Of a stretch of 55,488 nt of DNA, positions 19,621 through 26,818 are shown piece by piece. Made by a program: the position numbers and the translations under genes. Position 1 is the stretch's first letter, and each line of letters starts with the position of its first letter. The notes under the pieces are model-generated. The model saw nothing but the letters and a program-made list of their open reading frames with translations. It did not search any database and was not told where the DNA came from. This DNA comes from a virus. Location of the stretch: the IMG/VR virus record IMGVR_UViG_3300037586_002804, positions 1 through 55,488 of that record, one strand, 5' to 3'.

Positions 19621-20864
19621 TTATGCTCTTCCACCATTTGCTTGAGCCTCTTTAGCCCTTCTTCTATATTTAATATATCTGGTCCATATGATAGGCGCAA
19701 GTAGTTTTTGAATCTGGAGCCTGCTTTTTTCATTCTCTTTCCCGGATTTACATCGAAGGCTGATCCCGGTATGGTTATCACCCTCCTCTTCATTGCTTCG
19801 TTTAAGAAGTCTTCTCCGGTGTTTATGCCGTCAGGAAGGTTAGAGACATTTATCCACATATAGAAAGATCCTTCTGGCTCTCTATCAAATGTTATTCCCA
19901 TTTCTTTTAATTCTCGCACCATTAGTTGGCGCTTCTTGTCAAAGGCGAGTTGGAGTGCCTTGGTTTCTTTGGTGACGTTCTCTGGTGTGAGGAGAGGGAT
20001 ACACGCTCGCTGTATTGGGCGGGGAGCACCTCCGTCAAGAAAGGAGCCTGCGGAGTTGATAGACTTAATAACTTCTTTCGAGGCGACAACCCAAGCGACG
20101 CGCCATCCTGGGTATCTCTGGTTCTTGCCTACGCCGTTCACTATTAGTGCTCCGTCTGTTTCGATGTCGTGGATGTGCTGTGCTGATGATAGAGTCTCTC
20201 CGTGCCCTACCTTGTCGTAGACATATGAAGAGTAGAACTCGTCAAAGATAATAGAGCAGTCTAAGTCTCGCCCTGCATCTACCCAACCTTTCAGTTCTTC
20301 GCCAGCAATGACGGCACCTGTTGGGTTGCAAGGGTTGCTTACAAGCAGTGCAGATAGCCCTCTGCCCTGTATTTCTTCTCTTAGTTCATCAACTGTGAAC
20401 GAGTAGCCAGTTTCTGGCTTGAGCATAATGGGAATTGTATTGAAGTCTGCGAATGTTGTTAGGAGTTCTTCGTAGGCTGTGTAGTCTGGAAGGAAGTGTC
20501 CGACGTTGCATCGTCCGATAGAGGCGAAGAGGCGAGTTAGTGCCGCCCTTCCTCCTGCTGCGACGGAAATGTTTTCAAAGGTGAACTTGTGTTCCTTGTC
20601 TTGGCGATAGAGTTCGTTGTACATCTCTGCTATGGCTTGGCGTAGTTCTTTTAGCCCTCCGACTGGTGCGTATTCCTGGTCTAGTTCAGACACTGGGATA
20701 TTGCCTATTCTCTCGACTCCACCTTCTAACATACCTGTTTCTGCTTGACCCTGAGCCATCGTTACCCAATTTTTGTTTCCACGATAGAAACCCAACTTTG
20801 CTGCTTTGCCGTTGGCGTAAATAACTCCCGTCATCGGGACTTTCTTGAATGCGTCGTTGCCCAT
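19617..20864 (-). CDS. Class I/II PLP-dependent aminotransferase, 415 aa
   Basis: It has the fold-type-I aminotransferase landmarks in order: SVAAGGRAALTRLFAS (cofactor phosphate region), SNPCNPTGAVI (the N-P-x-N-P-T-G motif), FDEFYSSYVYD, and NGVGKNQRYPGWRVAWVV with the Schiff-base lysine. A conserved arginine near the C-terminus lies in KNYLRLSYGP. Length is typical (about 400). It resembles aspartate/aromatic aminotransferases; substrate unknown. Full-length metabolic aminotransferases are uncommon in phages, and its neighbours are SH3-like genes rather than amino-acid genes. Confidence 0.9.
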   Translation of the reverse strand: MGNDAFKKVPMTGVIYANGKAAKLGFYRGNKNWVTMAQGQAETGMLEGGVERIGNIPVSELDQEYAPVGGLKELRQAIAEMYNELYRQDKEHKFTFENISVAAGGRAALTRLFASIGRCNVGHFLPDYTAYEELLTTFADFNTIPIMLKPETGYSFTVDELREEIQGRGLSALLVSNPCNPTGAVIAGEELKGWVDAGRDLDCSIIFDEFYSSYVYDKVGHGETLSSAQHIHDIETDGALIVNGVGKNQRYPGWRVAWVVASKEVIKSINSAGSFLDGGAPRPIQRACIPLLTPENVTKETKALQLAFDKKRQLMVRELKEMGITFDREPEGSFYMWINVSNLPDGINTGEDFLNEAMKRRVITIPGSAFDVNPGKRMKKAGSRFKNYLRLSYGPDILNIEEGLKRLKQMVEEHK

Positions 20865-20901
20865 CTACTCTTCCTTTTCTATTGGTTTCCCATAACTAGT
20901 T

Positions 20902-21204
20902 TCAGTCTCGACTATCTTGTCGCCCTTTCTTATGTTCGCCAATTATTTCAATATATCTAAAGAGTTCAAAATTAAATATCCAGTCAGACTGTCCATTCTT
21001 TAATATTCTTAAGTGCAGTCCCGGCTGCATCGCTTCATTTCGTGGACTCTCCAGCACTTCAAGTACGAGAGCGTATTCCCACTTACTCTCATCACCTGGA
21101 AGTCCGCGATAGTCATGCCCATATATCAATTCCAGAGGAAGAGGCTTCCATCGAATATAATCACCTCTCTTGATTTTGCCGATTGTTGCCCTATTGTCGG
21201 ACAT
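20902..21204 (-). CDS. SH3-like protein (KRGDYIRW), 100 aa
   Basis: ATG at 21202-21204 gives MSDNRATIGKIKRGDYIRWK, within a 14-base overlap with the upstream gene (ATGTCCGACAATAG). EYALVLEVLESPRNE and HLRILKNGQSDWIFNFELF follow, ending in a charged tail. Function is unknown. Confidence 0.7.
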   Translation of the reverse strand: MSDNRATIGKIKRGDYIRWKPLPLELIYGHDYRGLPGDESKWEYALVLEVLESPRNEAMQPGLHLRILKNGQSDWIFNFELFRYIEIIGEHKKGRQDSRD

Positions 21205-21448
21205 CTTGCCACTGCCCAACCCTCAATACCTGCAGTTCCCCCAATTCCACCAACAGATCCAAAGAAAGCCAAAAGGATTGCTTGTATCCAGAGTCAAGCA
21301 GAAGAATTATTCTCCCGTCCATGTCTTTTTCAAATCTCGCATCCATCACCAGTCCGTAGGAATATTCCCTTTTTTGCATGTCTATATATCCCATTGGATA
21401 TAGCCACCTTACATAATCTCCTACTCTAATATCTCGACTTGTTTCCAC
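21191..21448 (-). CDS. SH3-like protein (IRVGDYVRW), 85 aa
   Basis: ATG start; METSRDIRVGDYVRWLYPMG, then EYSYGLVMDARFEKD and IILLLDSGYKQSFWLSLDLL. The end LGELQVLRVGQ precedes the overlap. It and the next gene form a pair with the IRxGDYxRW variant of the motif. Function is unknown. Confidence 0.75.
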   Translation of the reverse strand: METSRDIRVGDYVRWLYPMGYIDMQKREYSYGLVMDARFEKDMDGRIILLLDSGYKQSFWLSLDLLVELGELQVLRVGQWQDVRQ

Positions 21449-21452
21449 GCAC

Positions 21453-21827
21453 CTATGCAGTTCCGTCAGAATCAGTTTCCACTTCCGGCAATGTCACTTC
21501 TTTTGTCCCATTGGGAAGATAGGTGTGTTGCTCGCCGTCTTCGAAAGTGATAATCGTTTTGTTCGCCAAATGGCTCTCGACATGGATTTCCAAAAAATCT
21601 CGTAGAGAATCGAAAATAGCAATGCTGCCATTTTTCGCTGGCAAGAGCCAGTGCGCAACACATTGTCCGGTGGCGTAAACAACACCCTCGACGACAACTC
21701 CTGTTCCGGAGATTCCTGTCTCGTCGGACTGACGACACATTGTAAAAGTCCTGATTCCCCTTGGTGCAAGTTTTGCAGGCGGGCGGGGCTTCAAATCTTC
21801 CTCTTCTTGTCTTTTATTCTCTTCCAT
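21453..21827 (-). CDS. Conserved phage protein of unknown function, 124 aa
   Basis: ATG at 21825-21827 (MEENKRQEEEDLKPRPPAKL); an ATG two codons earlier is possible. The core RTFTMCRQSDETGISGTGVV, then VEGVVYATGQCVAHWL and SLRDFLEIHVESHL, resembles small phage proteins with the pattern D-x-T-G-x-S-G-T-G ... V-x-E-G-V-x-x-x-x-G-x-x-V-x-x-W. Function is unknown. It overlaps the cupin gene by 14 bases. Confidence 0.7.
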   Translation of the reverse strand: MEENKRQEEEDLKPRPPAKLAPRGIRTFTMCRQSDETGISGTGVVVEGVVYATGQCVAHWLLPAKNGSIAIFDSLRDFLEIHVESHLANKTIITFEDGEQHTYLPNGTKEVTLPEVETDSDGTA

Positions 21828-22236
21828 AATCATCCTCGATTCGAACCATTTCTTGTCTGTCTGAATTGGAGGAATTTCCAATTTCGACTATCTTTACGTC
21901 AGTAATCGCAGTGAGGCGATAGGGGCATCCTGACTGAACATTCAAAGCATCTCCGGTGGAGAGTACTCGACTTTCAAATGGATATTGCACTGGATCCTTT
22001 AATGATAGCTCTGTTCCATATTCCGCTTCGACTGTGCCGGCAAGAACAAATAGACACTCATCCTTCAGCACATTTAACTTCAAGCTATTTCGGGAACCCT
22101 CCTTCATATAGAGTATTTTTCCACGAACGGAAGGGAGTGCGGACCAGATAACCTCATGTCCCCACGGCATTTCATCTATTTTAGACTTTGATACCCAAGA
22201 ACTCTTAACATGCTTAGTTATTTTCATCGTTGACAT
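21814..22236 (-). CDS. Cupin, mannose-6-phosphate isomerase-like, 140 aa
   Basis: ATG at 22234-22236 (TGATG overlap with the upstream stop). MPWGHEVIWSALPSVRG is the P-W-G-x-E-V start of sugar-phosphate-isomerase cupins; LYMKEGSRNSLKLNVLKDEC and VLAGTVEAEYG give the first cupin motif, and LSTGDALNVQSGCPYRLTAI the second. It ends VRIEDDYGRE, the tail characteristic of the small mannose-6-phosphate isomerase type II cupins. The usual metal-ligand His is not obvious in the first motif (S-L-K-L-N for H-x-H), so catalysis is uncertain. Confidence 0.8.
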   Translation of the reverse strand: MSTMKITKHVKSSWVSKSKIDEMPWGHEVIWSALPSVRGKILYMKEGSRNSLKLNVLKDECLFVLAGTVEAEYGTELSLKDPVQYPFESRVLSTGDALNVQSGCPYRLTAITDVKIVEIGNSSNSDRQEMVRIEDDYGRE

Positions 22237-22439
22237 CAAGCCTCTCCGATGGGCTTGGAGGAGAATACAGCAAGACTCTCAATTGCATCGTTCTCCGCTT
22301 CTTTTATCTCTTCCAGCATGTCCCAAAGACTCCCGTTCTCGTCCCGAAGGGATATCAATTCCTCTTTCATCCTAATGTTCTCCTCTTGCAGTTCTCTTAT
22401 TCTATTATAGGGATTTAGTAAATTTACAATGAATTTCAT
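22236..22439 (-). CDS. Coiled-coil protein, 67 aa
   Basis: ATG at 22437-22439 (MKFIVNLLNPYNRIRELQEE), chosen because AGAGG lies about nine bases upstream and the preceding gene ends at 22444. The rest, IRMKEELISLRDENGSLWDM, is a coiled coil ending in FSSKPIGEA. Length and coiled coil are like small phage adaptor proteins. Function is unknown. A longer frame to 22475 exists. Confidence 0.6.
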   Translation of the reverse strand: MKFIVNLLNPYNRIRELQEENIRMKEELISLRDENGSLWDMLEEIKEAENDAIESLAVFSSKPIGEA

Positions 22440-22443
22440 ATTA

Positions 22444-22677
22444 TCAACCTCTTGAAAGTACTTCCATCTCGCCATCTCTAATTAGTTTGCACATTTCATT
22501 TTCGTCAAATGTGAGAGTTCCCATGTTGTGCCCATCTCTGAAAAAGTTTAAAGTATAATGCCACACTTGCTCTTCGCCGAAAAAGACAGGAAAATAATCG
22601 AGAACTATAATACGATAAGTATGATTTTTCTCAACAATCTGTAGCAGTGTGCCTATTGGGTAAACCTCGTTCTTCAC
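22444..22677 (-). CDS. SH3-like protein, 77 aa
   Basis: GTG start; MKNEVYPIGTLLQIVEKNHT, then YRIIVLDYFPVFFGEEQVWH and YTLNFFRDGHNMGTLTFDEN, ending MEVLSRG. The end E-V-L-S-R-G is close to the family end E-V-L-S-E-S-R. It is plausibly a distant member. First gene after a promoter. Confidence 0.6.
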   Translation of the reverse strand: MKNEVYPIGTLLQIVEKNHTYRIIVLDYFPVFFGEEQVWHYTLNFFRDGHNMGTLTFDENEMCKLIRDGEMEVLSRG

Positions 22678-22693
22678 ACATATAACTACTACT

Positions 22694-22722
22694 ATTATAC
22701 CCTATTGCCTCATATATTTTAA
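22694..22722 (-). promoter_or_regulatory. Weak sigma70-type promoter
   Basis: TATAAT at 22694-22699 with TTAAAA at 22717-22722, spacer of 17. The -35 is poor. Confidence 0.6.
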
Positions 22723-22741
22723 ACTTATGTGATGTTTATTT

Positions 22742-23191
22742 TCAAGTTTCTTCGGACGACTCAGAGGTGGAGGCTGCCCACTCCAGGTACGGTGCCACAG
22801 CCGTCGCATCAAGAGAGCACGCGCAGGCGACTGCATCATAGATGCTGTATTCAATATTCCAGCATCTATTGCCTTTTTGCGTTATTTCCACCTCATATTC
22901 TCCTTCAATTAGGTAAATATCTTCATCTTCTGTATATTCCCACTTGGATTGATATGAAAAATAGGGCCACTCTTCGCCTTCTTCAAACTTTATCAGAGTT
23001 CCTCCATCGTAATCAACTTCATGAAGCATAAAACAAGCATCATAGATTTCATCCACAGGAGGACCGCTGACTACTTCCCACCATTTGTTTGTGAAAATGC
23101 TCGAATGAATTTCATTGGCAACATCAGCGGGCGCGGTGTCGGCAGGAATACAGGACACAAGCAAGGAGATCAATGTTAATATTATCGCCAT
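22742..23191 (-). CDS. Putative lipoprotein, 149 aa
   Basis: A short signal MAIILTLISLLVSCIPADTA has the lipobox L-L-V-S-C at residue 14. The mature part is acidic with EIHSSIFTNKWWEVVSGPPV, LIEGEYEVEITQKGNRCWNI and a Ser/Thr/Glu-rich end. No family is recognised. It is the last gene of a run that includes two more lipoproteins. Confidence 0.75.
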   Translation of the reverse strand: MAIILTLISLLVSCIPADTAPADVANEIHSSIFTNKWWEVVSGPPVDEIYDACFMLHEVDYDGGTLIKFEEGEEWPYFSYQSKWEYTEDEDIYLIEGEYEVEITQKGNRCWNIEYSIYDAVACACSLDATAVAPYLEWAASTSESSEET

Positions 23192-23451
23192 TCGAACAAA
23201 AACCTTCCATCTTCATTTTTAAATCGAACACTGCCATCCCACATTCGAACTGCGTACCCTCTCCAGTCACAAACTTCCACCGTGCCTGCTCTCACCTCTG
23301 CTCTTGAAAGAATGCGAGAACAGCTAACATTTCTTCCGCATTTGGCGGGGGCGGTTGCCCCGAGGGTGCCGCTGTATAATCTAAAATGGATGGAAGCCCT
23401 GCACTTCGGACACCTGTTGTTCCACTTCCTCATCTCGTCGAAATCTACCAT
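23182..23451 (-). CDS. Putative zinc-binding protein, 89 aa
   Basis: Cysteines in CPKCRASIHFRL and KCGRNVSCSR suggest a zinc ribbon. VEVCDWRGYAVRMWDGSVRF follows, ending in DGRFLFEWR. Its last bases include the ATG of the next gene. Function is unknown. Confidence 0.65.
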   Translation of the reverse strand: MVDFDEMRKWNNRCPKCRASIHFRLYSGTLGATAPAKCGRNVSCSRILSRAEVRAGTVEVCDWRGYAVRMWDGSVRFKNEDGRFLFEWR

Positions 23452-23675
23452 AGCACTGCTATTACTCCAAATGCACCCACGGCGATGACTCCGGCAAGGA
23501 TGCCTAAGAGCGCAGCAGAAATGACAAGCAATTTAACGTCTCTCTTGCTCATTCCAAGTTCATAGTTATACTCTTCGTCATCGTGATTATATTGGTGTAA
23601 GTCAGATTCAGATAGTTGATTGAGTGGCTTATTGCTGTCGATCAATCTTAAATGTGGGTGGCTTTCCTCATCCAT
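23445..23675 (-). CDS. Tail-anchored membrane protein, 76 aa
   Basis: A polar N-terminus (MDEESHPHLRLIDSNKPLN) is followed by a single C-terminal membrane segment, LLVISAALLGILAGVIAVGA, ending FGVIAVLW. It is an unrecognised predicted tail-anchored protein between lipoprotein genes. Confidence 0.7.
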   Translation of the reverse strand: MDEESHPHLRLIDSNKPLNQLSESDLHQYNHDDEEYNYELGMSKRDVKLLVISAALLGILAGVIAVGAFGVIAVLW

Positions 23676-23690
23676 TTTCTGACTCCTCTT

Positions 23691-24668
23691 CTAATTAAAT
23701 GGATTAGGTCTTGCAACAGGCTCCGGTTCCCACGGCAAATATAGATATGCTATTTCAACATGCACTGTCGCCTCTGGGACGACATCAAAGTAGACAGTAT
23801 TATCTGCCGACTCATAGTGCCAATCATTATTAGGAACTCCATCAAGAAATACTCGTATTGATTCTGCGTTGGAGGGAACATAGCTTAACTCATACCACTC
23901 AAAGGGCTTGATTTGGACTGCCGCATCGGCAACGCCTGCGCTCCAATCTTCAGAACAGATATCAACAATGATTCCTCCAAAGTGATTTGTCGCATCGATG
24001 GAATTATATGCTGTATCATAATATGGATTAACATGACATAGAGAGTCTGCAGGATCCAAATGAACTATACTTGCAAGGAAGACACTGGGACGTATAGAGG
24101 AATACCAAGAGGTAAACTCTGCGACAGTCTGGTTGCTTTGATCTTCTTCATCGGACACAAATACAACAAGGAGTGCGGCGTCGTTCCTCATCCAAGTTGG
24201 GGCGTATGTATTTCCTGTCATGTACGTCCTTAGTGCATCGAAACCTTCTTCTAAATGTCCTCGATTTATATTGTCATACATGTCTTTTGCATCTTGAGCG
24301 GAGTCACCAGGGACGAGCGGGAATTGCTGATCTTGTATAACCTTGAGCGGATCGTTGGATATCATGTTCAGTCTCCAGCCGGTTTGGGGAAGAGAATTCA
24401 TCATTGTATCAATTCCAAGTAGAAGCTCCGGTTCGTTGTTTACCATCGAACAAGAAGTATCAATAACCCAGAGAATATCCACGCCATTTACAGACGAAGG
24501 TTGATCAAAGGAGTCCACCCATATCTTCCCCTTGAGAGTGTCAGCATCGTCTCCGGGAACTTCGACAACGATTATTTTCGTCTCATGTTCGCCAATGATT
24601 CCGTAGTCCGGTCCACAAGAAACCGCCATTAACGTGAGAAACAACAATTGACAGACATGTTTGAACAT
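23691..24668 (-). CDS. VWA-domain lipoprotein, 325 aa
   Basis: Signal MFKHVCQLLFLTLMAVSC has a lipobox (A-V-S-C) at residue 18. NGVDILWVIDTSCSMVNNEP is the VWA metal site (D-x-S-x-S form D-T-S-C-S). LLVVFVSDEEDQSNQTVAEF supplies the conserved acidic loop, and a beta-rich C-terminal region has YVPSNAESIRVFLDGVPNND. It is a predicted surface protein that could bind a ligand or partner; it abuts the protease gene. Confidence 0.85.
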   Translation of the reverse strand: MFKHVCQLLFLTLMAVSCGPDYGIIGEHETKIIVVEVPGDDADTLKGKIWVDSFDQPSSVNGVDILWVIDTSCSMVNNEPELLLGIDTMMNSLPQTGWRLNMISNDPLKVIQDQQFPLVPGDSAQDAKDMYDNINRGHLEEGFDALRTYMTGNTYAPTWMRNDAALLVVFVSDEEDQSNQTVAEFTSWYSSIRPSVFLASIVHLDPADSLCHVNPYYDTAYNSIDATNHFGGIIVDICSEDWSAGVADAAVQIKPFEWYELSYVPSNAESIRVFLDGVPNNDWHYESADNTVYFDVVPEATVHVEIAYLYLPWEPEPVARPNPFN

Positions 24669-25490
24669 TTATCTCACCTCGACTCCTTGAAGTTCTTGCA
24701 TCAAAGTAAATATCTCAAGCATCTTTGTCAGTCCTTCCAAATCTACACTGCTGGGTGGTGACAACCAAACAACATTTTCATTAAGCTGGGGGTATGGAGA
24801 GAGGCTGTTGCGATTAACATCAATTGCCTTAAGAATTCCTACCAAATTTCCTCGGCTGTCGAATACGGATGAGCCAGAGGCTCCGCCCCACGCATAGGAC
24901 TGTAACACGATGCTTCCATCATTTGCGAATCCACTGATTGTCCCTTGAATTGTAAGCTGCTTGTGATGACCTGGATTTCCAGTATAGACTACATTTTCGC
25001 CAATCAAAGAATCTCTGTCTCCAGAGTATACTTTCAAATCCATTGGAGTTCTTGTCTGAAGAGGCTCTTGGAGGAGCAATACAGAATAGTCGTGCGAACC
25101 CCTGTTATCAAAAGCAAGAATCAATGCTGGCATTGGCTCGCCTTTCGGGGTTGATACCATCACTACTTCTGCTCCGCCGTCTACAACATGTGCAGCAGTT
25201 ATCACAATGTGATGACCATCATGGAGATAGTAAGTTCCTGTCCCTCTCACGCCTCGCTCAAGATTGTGGACTTCCACAGATGCAAGACGAGTCTTTGCTG
25301 CCGTTCTCTTCATCTTTCGAGTAGCGGCTGAAACTTCGGTGGGAGCAATCAATTGAGACACTTCAGGTGTCGATTGCTCAGTCGGTGCGGTAACTGACTG
25401 TGAGCACTGTTCCGATAGAATTTGGGCGTCTCCGCAAGCGAAAATACCTCCAAATAATAATACTAATACTCCCACTAAACGATAAGTCAT
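24669..25490 (-). CDS. Trypsin-like (S1-fold) serine protease, lipoprotein, 273 aa
   Basis: Signal MTYRLVGVLVLLFGGIFAC has its lipobox Cys at residue 19. The triad is visible: His in VITAAHVVDGG, Asp in SHDYSVLLLQEP, and Ser in SYAWGGASGSSVFDSRG (G-x-S-G). This is an S1-fold serine protease. ATG has GGGAGG and a TATATACTTTAGG element upstream. A predicted exported protease in a phage could act in superinfection or entry control; target unknown. Confidence 0.9.
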   Translation of the reverse strand: MTYRLVGVLVLLFGGIFACGDAQILSEQCSQSVTAPTEQSTPEVSQLIAPTEVSAATRKMKRTAAKTRLASVEVHNLERGVRGTGTYYLHDGHHIVITAAHVVDGGAEVVMVSTPKGEPMPALILAFDNRGSHDYSVLLLQEPLQTRTPMDLKVYSGDRDSLIGENVVYTGNPGHHKQLTIQGTISGFANDGSIVLQSYAWGGASGSSVFDSRGNLVGILKAIDVNRNSLSPYPQLNENVVWLSPPSSVDLEGLTKMLEIFTLMQELQGVEVR

Positions 25491-25499
25491 AGAACCTCA

Positions 25500-25516
25500 C
25501 CTCCCTAAAGTATATA
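25500..25516 (-). promoter_or_regulatory. TATATACTTTAGG element and ribosome site of the protease gene
   Basis: The minus strand reads TATATACTTTAGGGAGG, ten bases above the ATG. An upstream CTTCCC (near 25523-25529) could pair with GGGAGG. The TATATACTTTAGG sequence is the same as at 10352-10364. Confidence 0.45.
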
Positions 25517-25542
25517 TGGTGGGGAAGTTCTAAAGCACTTTT

Positions 25543-25752
25543 TTATTGGTTTTCCGCCTGCACGCCTGTATCAATAGAGGGAAGGGCTGTGTCGCTCAGA
25601 TCGCTTCTTGAAATACCTTCATCATCTATGTCTGGTAGAGGCTCGGGAGCTATTGTTTCTGAGATTCTTGCAACCTCTTTCTTGGGGCACGATGTGAGGA
25701 TAAATATTATCGCCAGCAAATACACTGCTACCATTCCATACTTTCTAATCAT
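25543..25752 (-). CDS. Small lipoprotein, 69 aa
   Basis: ATG at 25750-25752 (MIRKYGMVAVYLLAIIFILT), with lipobox L-T-S-C at about residue 22. The mature part is an acidic, proline-rich peptide ending GVQAENQ. It overlaps the upstream gene by eight bases and is next to the protease and VWA lipoproteins. Function is unknown. Confidence 0.75.
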   Translation of the reverse strand: MIRKYGMVAVYLLAIIFILTSCPKKEVARISETIAPEPLPDIDDEGISRSDLSDTALPSIDTGVQAENQ

Positions 25753-26818
25753 CTTTTCCCTCTCCAAAAGGTGCTCCCGGTGGGGCACTCTTAAATTTAG
25801 GTTTCTTTGGATTCTTTATTCCCGGTCCCTCTTTCTTATTATTCGCTCCCTTGTTCAGCAGGAAGTCAAGTTCTTTTGGGAGGTTTTTCTTCATGTTCTT
25901 TTGGAAGTCTGAGTCTTCGGACAACTCTTGACTCTGCTGTTGTATCTGAGTGTAGAGTTTTGTCCAGAACTTTCTTATCTCTTTTGAGTCTCGGGCTAAA
26001 GTGTCCATAAATAGTTGGACTGCTGAACTCTGTTGTGCTGCCCAGCGAATTCCTTTGCTTGTTCTAAGGTGGCGAATGACTGCTTCTGGCGACATGTATG
26101 TCAATAGTTGTTCTGCTGCCTCGTGAGCGTAGGCGTCTATCTCTCCGTGTCTCGTTACATATACTTCCTTTCCGTGATGATCCTCTGGTGGTGCTCTGCC
26201 GCAGCGTTGCTCCCACTCATCTCTACCTTCTTGTGATGCGCCGACTGGAACTTGTTCTGGATCGCATAGTAATTCTTCCCATGCCTCTTCGTCGCTCAAT
26301 CCTTTTGATTCTGCTTGCTTCTTCATCTGCCAGTAGTGAACCATTTCGTGATTTACGACTTGGGATATGAGGTTTACTAATTGTTTTGGATCGACAACTG
26401 ATATTTCGAAGTCCTCTTCAAGCGGACGGAGTTCAATGATTATCAAGTTCTTTCCGTTGCTGGGGTTTGGACCATTGAACTCTGCTCCCATAAGCCAGTT
26501 GTTCGGATAGTTCGCATCGCCGTCTCTCAAAACATATCCGTCACCCTTCTCGACAGTTACGACGAAGAACAAGTCTGTTCCGAGTTCCTGTGCCGTGGCG
26601 TTCAGGTATTCGGCGAGCGCTACGGAAGCAGGTGTCTCTCCTGCGTAAGATCCGTCTGGCATCTTGATCGATGTAGAGTCAACGACATCATACTCTTCGT
26701 GTGGATGTTTCCAGAAGTTGGAGTCTACAATAGCTTTCCTGAATCCTTGTTTCACTTCTGGTTCGAGAGTGGTTACTTCGTTTATGTGCTTTCGCCAATT
26801 TTCAAGTAGGAGTTTCAC
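25745..26818 (-). CDS. Tagged putative zinc metallopeptidase, 357 aa
   Basis: The N-terminus MKLLLENWRKHINEVTTLEP is the MKxLLxxWRxxxNE tag. At residues 150-165 there is a VNHEMVHYWQMKK helix, a zincin-like HExxH. A charged domain follows and the C-terminus is lysine/proline-rich (KNPKKPKFKSAPPG). A third zinc ligand is not identified, so activity is inferred. Neighbours on both sides are large or exported proteins. Confidence 0.7.
   Translation of the reverse strand: MKLLLENWRKHINEVTTLEPEVKQGFRKAIVDSNFWKHPHEEYDVVDSTSIKMPDGSYAGETPASVALAEYLNATAQELGTDLFFVVTVEKGDGYVLRDGDANYPNNWLMGAEFNGPNPSNGKNLIIIELRPLEEDFEISVVDPKQLVNLISQVVNHEMVHYWQMKKQAESKGLSDEEAWEELLCDPEQVPVGASQEGRDEWEQRCGRAPPEDHHGKEVYVTRHGEIDAYAHEAAEQLLTYMSPEAVIRHLRTSKGIRWAAQQSSAVQLFMDTLARDSKEIRKFWTKLYTQIQQQSQELSEDSDFQKNMKKNLPKELDFLLNKGANNKKEGPGIKNPKKPKFKSAPPGAPFGEGKDD

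Noticed and set aside
26006-26014. Another ATAAATAGTT occurrence
   Set aside because: It lies inside the HExxH protein gene and is probably chance.
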